A DNA stretch of 64,000 bases, from positions 35,461,241-35,525,240 of the forward strand of contig NC_132883.1 of the NCBI RefSeq assembly GCF_030463535.1, written 5' to 3'. Of this stretch, positions 1 through 11,505 are shown one piece after another. This DNA comes from Salminus brasiliensis. Taxonomy: Eukaryota; Chordata; Actinopteri; Characiformes; Bryconidae. A program made the translations under genes and the position numbers. A model generated the notes under the pieces. It was not told the origin of the DNA. It ran no database searches and worked only from the letters and a program-made list of their open reading frames with translations. Each line of letters begins with the position of its first letter. The stretch's first letter is position 1.

Positions 1-300
1 CTTTTGTTAGCAGTCAACAAGCTCCTGCTAGAGTTCTAGTTGGATATTTGACCACTTTTCTTGGCAGAATTTATGCCTTTCAGTTAAATTTGACTTTATG
101 CACAGTCCACACATTTTCCATAGGGTTGAGGTCAGTACTTTGAAAAGGATATTCAAAAAGCTTTGTGTTAGCTTGCTTTATCCATTGCACCACCACCTTT
201 GATGTGTGTTTGGGGATCATTGTCCTGTTGGAACACTGAGCTCCTTGGACTTTCCCATTGTACTGTATGTTGGTCAGTTCAATGACTGCTGCCAAACAAA
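1..300 (-). mobile_element. Tc1-like transposase remnant (C-terminal end)
   Basis: Minus-strand translation of about 80-295 gives a Tc1-type catalytic tail: a DPKHTSK-like motif (here PKHTSKVVVQWIKQAN) followed by a decayed SPDLNPIENVW-like motif (QSTDLNPMENVW). The left part of the element lies outside the window and no intact transposase frame is present. It sits upstream of the first visible FGD3 exon, so it is probably intronic. Confidence 0.75.
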
Positions 301-1055
301 ACCCTTTAATGTGGGCACAGAGAGTCTACCAACTGTAGTCTAGCGTGATTACTAACAGGAAGTTAAGAGGCCTTGACCTTGGCAAGTTAAAAAACAAAAC
401 TTTGAATTTATAACCACTGAATTTATAATGAAAGTCAATATGGGATCACAAACATACATACAGGTTAAAAAATATACAATCACCTGAATGTATCAAACTC
501 TTTACTATGAAAGATGTACACTGATTCTACCCCAGATAAGAACAGGGCAAAGACGTAATTTAAAGCCCAATAACGAGTGCATGTAAACTTCCAACCATAA
601 CTGTAGTTGCCTTCTGTTTGCTCCAAATATCCAGTTCATTTGATTATGCTGTTCATGGCTACTTAAATGGATTTGCATCTTCACAAACACAGTCTCTCAC
701 ACACAGAATATATGTTAACTCTGAGTCTGTTTCACACACACCAATTCCTGTTTCAGACATTCTACTTCCTCTACCGTTGTCCATTTCTGAGACCTTGTTT
801 CTAACCCAAACCGCAGCTGAGCCCTGAACCCTTTACCTCTTCCCTTTAACTACTCAGCTCTTTACCTAAATTCCTTAGCCTTACTGGGGATTGGTCATTT
901 CTACACACATGAAATGAATTAATTGTACACTGTTGTGTCCTGTTTCACACATGATGCAAGGCGTCTGGCTGTACAATATATTGCTTGTTGAACATTATTG
1001 TGATATTGGCCTTTTGCTGTACCATGAGCTTTTAAGGGCAGACATTATACATTAT
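301..1055. other. Non-coding, no recognisable feature
   Basis: I see no exon with flanking splice sites, no RNA gene and no clear repeat. It is probably FGD3 intron or 5' flank. Confidence 0.4.
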
Positions 1056-1059
1056 ACTC

Positions 1060-1480
1060 AGGGGTCAACACATTATGAGCACCTGTCTGATAAGCAACTC
1101 CGAATGTGCCCTTTGGTATCTGGCACCAAGATGTTAGCAGCAGTTCCTTTAAATCCTGTATGATGTGAGGTGGAGCCACTGCAGATCGAACTTGTTGCAA
1201 CACATCCCACAGATAAACGGTGCATAAAGGAAAACCAGATTTATGGGACCAAGTGACCTCCTAGTTGCAATGCTGGCCTCTTTATTGCAGGTGCAAACAA
1301 CAGTGGATACGGTTTTGCACATCAATGAGCTTTGGGTGCCCAGTTCATAGTTTGTCCCACCTCTGTCCACTGCCAGTAGAATACTCACTACTGTGAACCC
1401 TGAGCATTTCACTAGCCTTGCTTTCTCTGAGATGCTGTAGCCTACGCCTCTGGTTATGACGATTCCCCCTGCCTTCATCA
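1060..1480 (-). repeat. Probable decayed DNA-transposon fragment
   Basis: The segment resembles a widespread fish Tc1-type repeat in minus orientation. It has a terminal-like stretch (attatgagcacctgtctgat) and internal text such as the reverse complement of a 'ggtgccagataccaaag' block. No frame is preserved. Assignment is by recalled similarity only. Confidence 0.35.
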
Positions 1481-1639
1481 TGTCAACTGCGACTTTTTTT
1501 TATCAAGGTCTCTTATGAAAAGAAACCTGCTCTCCATTAATTGCACTGATGCCGACCTGCAGGCATGAACAGATAGAAAGTCAAACTCTGAGCTACTTCT
1601 GTCCGTCACCTTTCCGCTGGAACCATTAGCAAACTTAGA

Positions 1640-2900
1640 ATTTCACACCCTTTTATAATCAAAGTATGGGGCAGTATTGGGTTTTTCAATAAAAAGGTCC
1701 AGTATCCAGTTTGACATGTGACTGTCCACTCCACAATGTCCCAACTTGTCCTTTAGAAGCCCTGGCTGTATGGTGTTAAAAGCACTGGAGAAATCGAAGA
1801 AGGTGATCCTCACAGTACAGCCAGGCTTCTCCAGGTGAGAAAAAGCTCTGTGTAGAAGATAGATGACAGCATCATCCACCCCGACACCAGGCTGGTAGGC
1901 GAACTAAAGAGGGTCCATGGATGGGCTCACCAGAGGGCGGATGTGGTTGAGGACCAGCCTCTCCAGTGACTTCATCAGATGGGAAGTCAGTGCCACTGGC
2001 CTGTAGCTGTTTAGGTCCTTTGGGTGCTGTGTTTTGGGCACAGGTACCACACAAGATGTTTTCCACAGCTGTGGTACTCTTCCCAGTTTCAGGCTCATGT
2101 TGAACATATGCTCAACTACCCTGCGCAGGACTTGAAGAGCCTGGCACTGATTCAATCAGGACCTGTAGCTTTCTTAGGCTTGATCTTCCTCAGCTCATTT
2201 CTCACCTGGGTTGTTGTGAAGGACAGGTTGGAGCAGGGGGGCTGGGTGCTGGAATGTGTGAATGGGCGGTTGATGCTGCCAGATGATGAGCCATTAGGGG
2301 ATGATGATGATGATGATTGTGAGCCAAAAGTTCTGAGAGAAGAAGAAGAAGGGGGAGGGCAGCATGATGGTAGTGCTGCTGAGTGGGGATACTGCAGGGG
2401 TGTCTGTGTAGGGGGAGGGCTAGGTGATTGATCAAATTTGTTGAAAAATAGATTGAGATCATTTTGGTCCTTTTGGTCCCCCACCACCTGGGAGTTGGAC
2501 TTTGTGTGGCCAGATATGGTTTTAAGGCCTTTCCAAACTCCCCTGATGTTGTTCTGCTGCAACTGTATATCCAGTTTCTTCCTGTAGCTGGCTTTCCCCT
2601 CCCTGATCTTCCTTCTCAGTTCCCTCTGCACAGCTTTCAGCTCATCCTTGTCACCAGATCTGAAGGGGCCAGATCTTTTTCGCTTTTAGGAGAGCCTTTA
2701 TATCTGGATTAATCCATGGCTTGTTGTTGGAAAAACACTGAACAGTCCTGGTGGGCACAGTGTCTTCCACACAGAAGTTGACATAGTCCGAAATGCAGTG
2801 CGTGAGGTTGTCAATGTCCTCCCCATTAGGATCACACAGTTCTTTTCCACACCGTTGTTTCGAAGCAGTCCTTCAGAGCCTCCTCAGACTCCTTAGACCA
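1640..2900 (-). mobile_element. L2/jockey-like LINE fragment: linker and N-terminal half of reverse transcriptase
   Basis: Read on the minus strand, about 2,780-2,500 encodes the region between endonuclease and reverse transcriptase (NNKPWINPDIKALLKRK, then RREIREGKASYRKKL-like and GVWKGLKTISGH). About 2,155-1,640 encodes RT motifs ([35 protein letters not shown]-like, then FFDFSSAFNTIQP, which holds the first catalytic Asp region). Frames are interrupted and a low-complexity acidic/Ser-rich stretch lies between. The C-terminal half of RT does not follow; it is found on the other side at 3.1-4.06 kb. Non-LTR remnant, not a host gene. Confidence 0.85.
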
Positions 2901-3139
2901 TTTCTTCACTGTACGGGTGATCAGTGTGATCAGATCTTCCAAGGGGAGGGAGAGGTGACAAGTTGTATGCCTCCTTTGTGTTGGCAAGAAACAGGTCCAG
3001 TGTTTTCGTGTATTAGCATTAGCAATGTATTCTGGTAAGTGTAAAAAGTGTGATCATCAAAAGAGATGTGTGGAGAATAGAGTTAGTGTTTATAGATGCA
3101 TGTGAGGTATATGTGTAGGAGTGTATGTGAGGTGAGGGG

Positions 3140-4060
3140 ATCTCAGTTCAGTGTATGTGTTTTGAGAAGTCTGATGGCTTGGGGGTAGAAGCTGTTGCAG
3201 ATTCTGGCAGTGATGGTGTTGATGCTCTGGAACCTTCTGCCAGACAGCAGCAGTAAAAAGAGTCTGTGCGAGGGATGGGTGGGGTCGTCCACAGTGCTGG
3301 TAGTTTCACGGAAGCAGCGTGTGATGTAAATTTCAGTGATGGAGGGGAGAGAGACTCCACTGATGATTTTCTCAGCTGTCCATAATATTCGCTGTAGGAT
3401 CTTGCGGTCAGAGATGTTGCAGTTGCCAAACCAGACAGTGATGCAGCTGTTCGGGATGCTTTCCTTAGTCCCTTCGGTAAAACATGGTGAGAATAGGAGA
3501 GGAAAATGAGCTGTCTTCTCTTGGCTAAGGAGCTGGTGTTTTGCGGATGCAGCGTGTGGTGTAAATGTCCATGATGGAAGGGAGAGAGACTCTGATGATC
3601 TTCTCAGCTGCCCATGCTATTTTCTGTAGGGTCTTGCGGTCAGAGATGTTGCAGTTGTCAAACCAGACAGTGATGCAGCTGTTTAGAAATGCACTCCACA
3701 GTCCCTCTGTAGAACATGGTGAGAATGGGAGGGGAAAGATGAGTTGTGTTCTCTTGGCTAAGGAGCTGGTGTTGAGGTTAGGTTAGAGAAAATCAGTGCT
3801 CCATACTATTTCCACAGGAGATTCATTGATGTTCAGCTGGTGGCTCCTCCTGAAGTCGACAATCATCTCTTCTGTATGCTGACTTGTCATTCTTGCTGAT
3901 GAGGCCCACCACCATTGTCTCATCAGCAAACTTGATGATGTGGTTTGAGCTGTACTTTGCAGTACAGTCATGAGTCAGTAGAGGGGAAACAGCAGTGGAC
4001 TGAGCACACAGCCCTCTGGAGGACCGGTGCTCAGCATGGTGTTGATAGAGATGCTGCTAC
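3140..4060 (-). mobile_element. LINE fragment: C-terminal half of reverse transcriptase ORF, with an internal duplication
   Basis: On the minus strand, 4,000-3,780 reads as the RT catalytic-box region: a FADETMVVGLISKND-like string, decayed from the usual YADDT. About 3,440-3,140 reads as the ORF C-terminus (ILQRILWTAEKIISG, THPSHRLFLLLLSGRRFQS). A segment of roughly 130 bp is present twice, at about 3,317-3,447 and 3,547-3,677, each with the 'ggtcttgcggtcagagatgttgcag' type text (first copy slightly changed). Probably two truncated copies or a tandem duplication. Not coding. Confidence 0.8.
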
Positions 4061-4389
4061 GAATCCTGACTGATTGATGTCTCAGTCATAAAATACAGGA
4101 CCCAGTTGCAGAGGGTCAGTGCAGCCAAGGGTCGGTGCACCCAAGTGAACAGCATTCTGACATGAGTGTCTTTACTGCTGGAGTGTGGTGGAAATGGCAT
4201 AATTTGTAGAACGGTTGGGATGATGGGCAAACTGTGGGGGGTCCAGTGAGTGGGTGAGCTGTTTTTTGATGTGCCCTTATTAAAACCCAGCAATTTGTGA
4301 TTGGTGTAGGTGCAATGCGGCTGTAGTCATTGAGGAGGGACAATAGGCACAGGGATGATGGTGGTTTGATGAAAAGCATTAGTGTGAAG

Positions 4390-4690
4390 CTAGGCAATAT
4401 GATGATATTTCTTATTGTATCATGATCAATTTTTTGTTAACACGAGAACAGTATGCTTTTCTAAGCATATTGAGGATGCCGTTAGTGCTTAATAAACACT
4501 GGTCAGCTACAGGTTTCATTACTAACAATGTGATCAGACTGGTTTAATTAGAAGTACAGCAGATGTTGAATAAAAATCACTGTTCAGTATGGGAGAGTTT
4601 CTAAATAGTAATTTATAAGAATCCATTGATACTGATGTTTTTAGAGTGTTTACATGTATCGTGATAAATATTGTGTATCGTGAAAAATCT
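4390..4690. repeat. Dispersed repeat, copy 1 of a diverged pair
   Basis: The segment is similar in order and orientation to 20,210-20,480. Both contain gtcagtgctta/gttagtgctta, then aacact-g-ccagct, then a TTTAATTAGA-type run, then a cactgt-ctcagtatggg-gaga block. Family unknown. Confidence 0.6.
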
Positions 4691-4821
4691 CGTTCTGTAT
4701 ATATAAACATGTGTATTATGTTTATTTTTTAACTCTTTAATGTATCCCGGTCTCTCTTGTAATACCTTCCTACTCACATTAAAACATTAGGATAAGCATG
4801 TTTCTCTTTCGCTCCCCGTAG

Positions 4822-7800
4822 GTGTTCTGTACCAAGTTGACAGAGGCAGGCATTCCTGCTGACGTGATCACTGGCATCTTCTCCAACATCTCCTCCATCT
4901 ACTGCTTCCATCATCAATTTCTGCTGCCGGAGCTACAGACACGAATTACACAAGAGTGGTTAGAACTTTTTCTCTTTCTCTCCACAAATCAAATTTGTAG
5001 TTTTGGGATGATTTAAATTTTTATTTTATTTATTTAATTATGTTTTGCCTGTCAATCTGGTCTGAGCAATTTAATGTTAAGTAGTCAACCAGTATTGATC
5101 AGATGCAGTCTATATTAGATGATGCAGACACATGACTTAAGTTAGATATACTAAATATACTACTACAATGTAGCATTTTGGACTAGTATTTCAATTTTAT
5201 AGTGGGTTTAATGTGGCTTCTAACATATTATACATGCATGATGTAGCTGCTTTTATTCTTGCTCCATTTATACCAGTTCTTAACCAGCAACAATCTGCTT
5301 TAATAGAACACTATGTAGCCATTTCTATGTATCGTAGAGTAACAGCTTTACACATGGTACACTGGTTTGTAAGGGATGAGTGGCATCTGTCATTGACACT
5401 CTGGGCCCAGAAAACTGCTGCTGCACTATGTAACTGTACATACTGTAAATACTTCATTCTGAGCAACCTGAATCCTATTTGTTATAAATAGTCAATGTGT
5501 GGGGATTCATGCGCTGTTGATTTGTATTCACACCAGCAGTGTAAAAGTGAATTATGCTCCGTAAATGCAGGTGAAGCCGTACATAATGCTCCCCTAAGCA
5601 GTAGGAGAAACACTAAAAGTGCACTAGCGTCAATATACAGTGCAAAGTTTTAACATGCTCACATTTAGACGAAAGCCAAGCTACTTTTCCCGCTGTAAAA
5701 TGACCCCACACTACAGACATTGATCCACAACAAAGGAACAAAAGATCAAAACCGGACCGGATAACACACAAACAAACCTTCAACCATTTTGAAGGAATAG
5801 TCTGGCCAACTTGCTAACGTATGGTCATTTTCCAAGTACTGATTGGTGACCAGTCACTTCCATTCACAGCAGGTTTTTCCCTCAGAAATGTTGCTTTGGT
5901 GAGTGCTTTGTGATCTTGTGAGGTGTTTGACAGATACTGATGTTATCAGTTTAAGAGGGGAATGTCCGGGCAATGTCTGTCAGTGAATGATTGACATTCT
6001 CTGTGTGTTACACGCTATAGGCAACTTCCTTTTCTGGTGCAGAAGTATGTTTTGCACTGGGCTGTGCGTGTCTGTCTGTGTGATAGATGAGACAGCTGGC
6101 CAGTAGAGGAGGTTTAAAGGGGGCGGAACTTGTGTGTATGGCTGGTAAATTGATGTACTGTATCAGTTCCAGGTTTTCACAATGGACTTGTGTATAAACG
6201 GAAGATAGATGGAGTGCAAGTCATGTGTTTTATGTATTTTAGCATGTCTTTGCTTGTATATTTATATTTCTACGTTTGTAAATGCCTTACAGGAACTCAA
6301 ATCCACGTATAGGGGATATCCTGCAGAAGTTGGCTCCGTTTATGAAGATGTATGGAGAGTATGTGAAAAACTTTGACCGTGCCATGGAGTTGGTCAGCAC
6401 ATGGACACAAAGGTCAACCCAGTTCAAAAGTGTGGTCCAGAATATCCAGGTCAGAGTCTGTGTGTGCGTTTGTTTATTAGCCAGGGAACGGGCCAAGATT
6501 GTAGTTTGTAAGTTGATTTTTGATTAATTAAGGATTCAAAACAACATAGTAAAAAGTGTGTATTTACAATAAACAAAAAAGATATATATCAAAATGTGTT
6601 GAAGGACAAGTATGGGTGGGGGTGTAATACTGCAAAAATATTGTATGACAATACACATTTTTGATATTTTGACATATGATTTTTTAGAATACTTTTTATT
6701 AAAATTTTGCCGAATTCCTTATTTTAAGTTCGGTAAGTGTGAAGTGTAGACTATTTTAGCTTTAGTTTCCAGTTATGCTGGTCTGCAAGTCTTTCTTCTT
6801 TAACTGCTTTAAAGCTTTTTAGTCAGCTTGGTCCCTGTTTAGGTCAGTTTCCTGGTAAGGGATCAAGCCAGGAGTCCTGGAATATATTTACCTTTCCTTC
6901 TCTGAATTTCCATTCAGATACTATGTAGTCCAGAACTAGGTGTAACACCTGTCCAGGAATCCAACCCATAATGTAATTAAACTGCTGCTTTCCTGAACAT
7001 AGATTTGCATAGTTTGCATTGGTTCTCAACTTCAATCCTTAGAACCTCCTGATTTACACATTCGTAAGTATTTCCTGCCACAACCAACCTAATCTACTCC
7101 ACGAGGAAGATACCAAGTCCTTAATGTTTAAACAAGTTTATTGAGGCAGCAAATGCTCAAAACTATGTAGGGCAGGGAGTCCCCAGGCCTGGAGTGAAGG
7201 TACCTGAGTATAGATGTTTTAGGAGAACCCAGTGTTTTTTGTGTTTGTTTGTTTTATGTGAATCTGCACTCTTAAATATAAAGGTTCTTCAAAGGCTTCT
7301 ATGAGTGATGACATAGAAGAATCATTTTTGGTTCTTTAAAAAACCCTTTATAATAGAGATATGTAAAGTAGCTTGTAAAGGTTTAACAAACATTTACTTA
7401 ATGAAAAGGTTCTTTTAGCTGTTACAAAGACAGATCTTTAATTAACTGAAAAAAGAAGCATGGTTCTTCTATGTCATCACTTACAGACTCCTTTGTAGCA
7501 CCTTTTATTTTTAAGAGTGTGTTGGAGCTTTTCCAACTTATTTTCCAACTGTTTTAAACAGTGTTACAAGTGAGAGTGTAAAACTCGCTTGCAGGGATCC
7601 TGGGGTTCTCATTTGTAATCTGGATATAGTTCCCTCTTACACATTCTTTCTGTTGATGGATACTCAGTGATTTTTTTTTTTACTTGTTTTGTCTGTCTAT
7701 CTGTGTTGTACAGAAGCAAGATGTGTGCGGTAACTTGACGTTGCAGCATCACATGCTGGAGCCGGTGCAGCGCATCCCTCGTTACGAGCTGCTCCTCAAA

Positions 7801-10800
7801 GACTACCTGAAGAAACTGCCCAATGACGCACCAGATAGGAAGGATGCAGAGAGTAAGTTTATCTACGCATGAATTACTGTCCGTTTAAGCAACAGCGGTG
7901 CATGTGTGTGCGCGTGTTTGGGATCATTTTCAGCCTTTACAACACTCCACACTTCCTCTTTCTCGTGTCACATCCCTTTAAATTGCAAAGCACACTCATC
8001 TACTCACTACAGATACAGATGTAGGCATACTTTTGGATACCCTAGTTCATTTTGCCTGTTGATTTTCTGAATGAAAAAAGTAGTGTTATCTATAGGAAAC
8101 AAACATAATTCTGACAATTATCTGATTATTTTAGGGGACAATTACTATTGATTTTTTAAATTTAACATTAACTATAAAATATAACAAAGCTTATAAAATG
8201 TGTCGTCAACCTTTTTTACAGTTTGGCTTTTATGCATCCCCCCCCCCTCTTAATATGTTAAATTTTGAACAATACTTGTCACTTTTGCATACAGGTTGCC
8301 TTCATTGCATACCAAGGTGGTCACTTGACATTTGGTTGAGACCTACCTGGCTTTTATTTTGAAGGTACATGACTTGGGACTTGGTCTACTTGATAAAAAC
8401 TCCAGCAGTGTTTACTATGTAGGTTTCTCGTCATGTATCCAGTCATTTGTCCATTCCAAGATGAATAGATTTTAGTCTGATGACGAAATTGGACACTTCT
8501 CAGAGTGTTGATTTAGAGTGTTGAAGTCCCAGCCCCCCCCCTTTCATGCAAGTCAAAAATGTCACCACACTTGTAATGGCAGATGGATCTACTGCTTGCA
8601 TTATTATGTGTGAATAGTATAAGTAGCTTTAACTAGCACCAAATTAGCTAACATTAAATAGGTTAGCCCTATAGCAGTTAATGTTTGTCAACACAAGCCA
8701 ATGCCTTAACCTTTTTTTGTAGTAAAAGTATAAAGTATTTTGGTTATTTAATATCAAAAAAACAATCAACCAATTAAATCTTAGTTGTTTTTATAAAAAA
8801 ATGCCTAGTTAATAACATAGTAAGTCACTTAAGTAAGAACTTAAATACTCAATAAATAGCTTCCTAGTTAGCATAATAGACACTACATAGCCAAATGTAT
8901 GTGGACACCTGACCATCACACCTATACAAACTTGTTGGAGATCCCATTCATCCCTAAGACTTGTACTGGGGTTGAGGTCAGGGCTCTATGCAGGCCACCA
9001 AACTTGTCTTCATGCACCTGGTTTTGTGCACGGGCCACAGTCATGCTGGATCAGCAAATGGCCTTCCCCAAACAGTTGCCACAAAGTTGGAAGCGCATAA
9101 GTGTGTAACACTGTTGGCACTGTGCAGTCTAGATTTCAGATTTCCCTGCTCCCGAGTCTTGTGGTGACATGCTTTACATCACTCCAGCTGATGTTTAGCA
9201 TTGTGCAATGATCTTAAACTAATGTGCAGCTGTTCGGTCATGGAAACCCATTTCGTGAAACCCCTGTTGCACTTTTCTTGTGCTGATGTTGTTTCCAGGG
9301 GTAGCTTCCATTTCACAATAACTGCACTTACAGTTGACCGGGTCAGGGCAATAATTTCACAAACTGAATGTTGGAGAAGCATACTGTTGCTTCTTTTGAC
9401 AGCTCTTCAGTATGACCCCTTTCATTGCCAGTGTGGAGACTGCATGGCGATGTGCTTGATTGTATACACCTGTTAGCAGAGGGGGTTATAAAACAGCTAA
9501 TCAAATATTAATAACTTAATAACTGTTTTTTACTGATCAAATTATTATTTTGTCAGAGAAGTGGCTTGTTTAACATAGATATCGGCATGCCATGGTTTTG
9601 ACTTGGTTTATATGTGTCTTGTCTTGACACTTGGCTCGAGATGCAAAGATAAAGATAAAGACTTGAGACCTAAAACATGTGATGTATGAATGTGTGACTT
9701 AAATAAGTCGGTCAGTGCACTGCAGAGAAAATCGTGATAGAAGTTTAGAAGACAGTATACATGTCTAAACCAGGACGTGTTGGTAGATGATTTGTATTTT
9801 CTGCTTATATATGAAATATATGCATATATCTGTATTATATTAACCCTTTAATGCAGAAAGGCTTATTAGAACTGACTTCAAAGATCTAAGACTTTTTCTG
9901 TGCACACACAATGTCTTTTTCTCTAAAATATTGTTCACAAATTAATGTCTAAATCTGCGTTAGTGAGCACATCTTCTTTGCTGAGATAATCCATCCAACT
10001 CACAGGTGTGGCACATTAAGATGCTGATTAGACAGTGTGATCATTGCACAGGTGCGCCTTAGGCTGGTCACAGTAAAAGGCCACTCTAAAATGTGCAGTT
10101 TTATCACATAGCACAATGCCACAGATGTCGCAAGATTTAAGGGAGCATGTAATTGGCATGCTGACTGCAGGAATGTTCACCAGAGCTGTTACCCGTGAAT
10201 CGAAGCCAAAGGCATTTCAGAGAATTTGGCAGTACATCCAACTGGCCTCACAACCACAGACCACGTGTAGCCACACCAGCCCAGGACCTCCAGATGCTCA
10301 CCTCCAAGATCGTCCGAGACCAGCCACCCGGACAGCTGCTGCAACAGTCCGTTTTCATGACCAAAATATTTCTGCACAAACTGTCAGACTGTCAGGGAAG
10401 CTCATTGTTGTCCTCCTCGGGTTCTCCATCTGAATGTAGTTTATCGTCGTAACCGACTTGAGTGGGCAAATGCTCACATTTGGCGGCGTATGGCACGTTT
10501 GAGAGGTGTTCTCTTCACGGATGAATCCCGGTTCCACGATACAGGGCAGATAGCAGACTGCGTGTTTGGAGTCCTGTGGGTGAGCGGTTTGCTGATGCCA
10601 ACGTTGTGAATCGAGTGGCCCATGGTGGCGGTGGGGTTATGGTATGGACAGGTGTATGTTATGGACAACGAACACTGGTGCATTTTATTGATGACGTTTT
10701 GAGTGTACTGAGATACCGTGGTGAGATCCTGAGGCCCTTTTGTTCCATTTATCCACGACCATCACCTTGTGTTGCAGCATAATAAAGAACGGCCCCATGT

Positions 10801-11459
10801 GAGTGGCCTTTTACTATGGCCAGCCTAGCACACCTGGGAAATAATCATGCTGTCTAATCAGCATCTTAATGTGCCACACCTGTGAGGTTGATGGATTATC
10901 TTTGCAAAAGGGAGAAGTCCTCACTAACACAGATTTAGACAACTTTTTGAACACTTTTGAGAGGAAAAGGTCTTTTGTGTGCATAGAAAAAGTCTTTTTG
11001 TTTCTGAGTTCTTTGCTGCTTTGCAAGATCTTTTAAGTTCAGCTCATGAAAAATTGGAAGAGAAAACACAAGTGTAGCGTTTATATTTTTGTTCAATGTA
11101 TAAGATCAAAATACCCCAAATATCAAGGTGTAATGTCTGTGTGTGTGTCTGTGTGTGTGTCTGTGTGTGTACGTTTTTTTAAAACCATTTATTCCTAGGC
11201 CCTTTAAAGGTCATTTCATCAGTGTATCTTTCACTTTGTTTACAGAAGTATATGTCTGTGTGTCTCCTGTCAAATCGTCCAGGTGGTGTTGAAGTGTTTT
11301 CATCCTCGTTTTTTTAAACCTTAAAGTATGTGTGTGTGTGTGTGTGTGTGTGTTACAGACCAAAATTCTTCTAATGTTAACATTTTAAAGCTAACCATTT
11401 TGAAACAGCCATAAACCATTCAGACACCTTAATCCTTTCCGCAGTCTTAAGTACACTGT

Positions 11460-11505
<46 letters not shown>

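Noticed and set aside
2202-2462. Ser/His-rich 86-residue minus-strand frame
   Set aside because: A shadow frame of the low-complexity linker in the LINE fragment.
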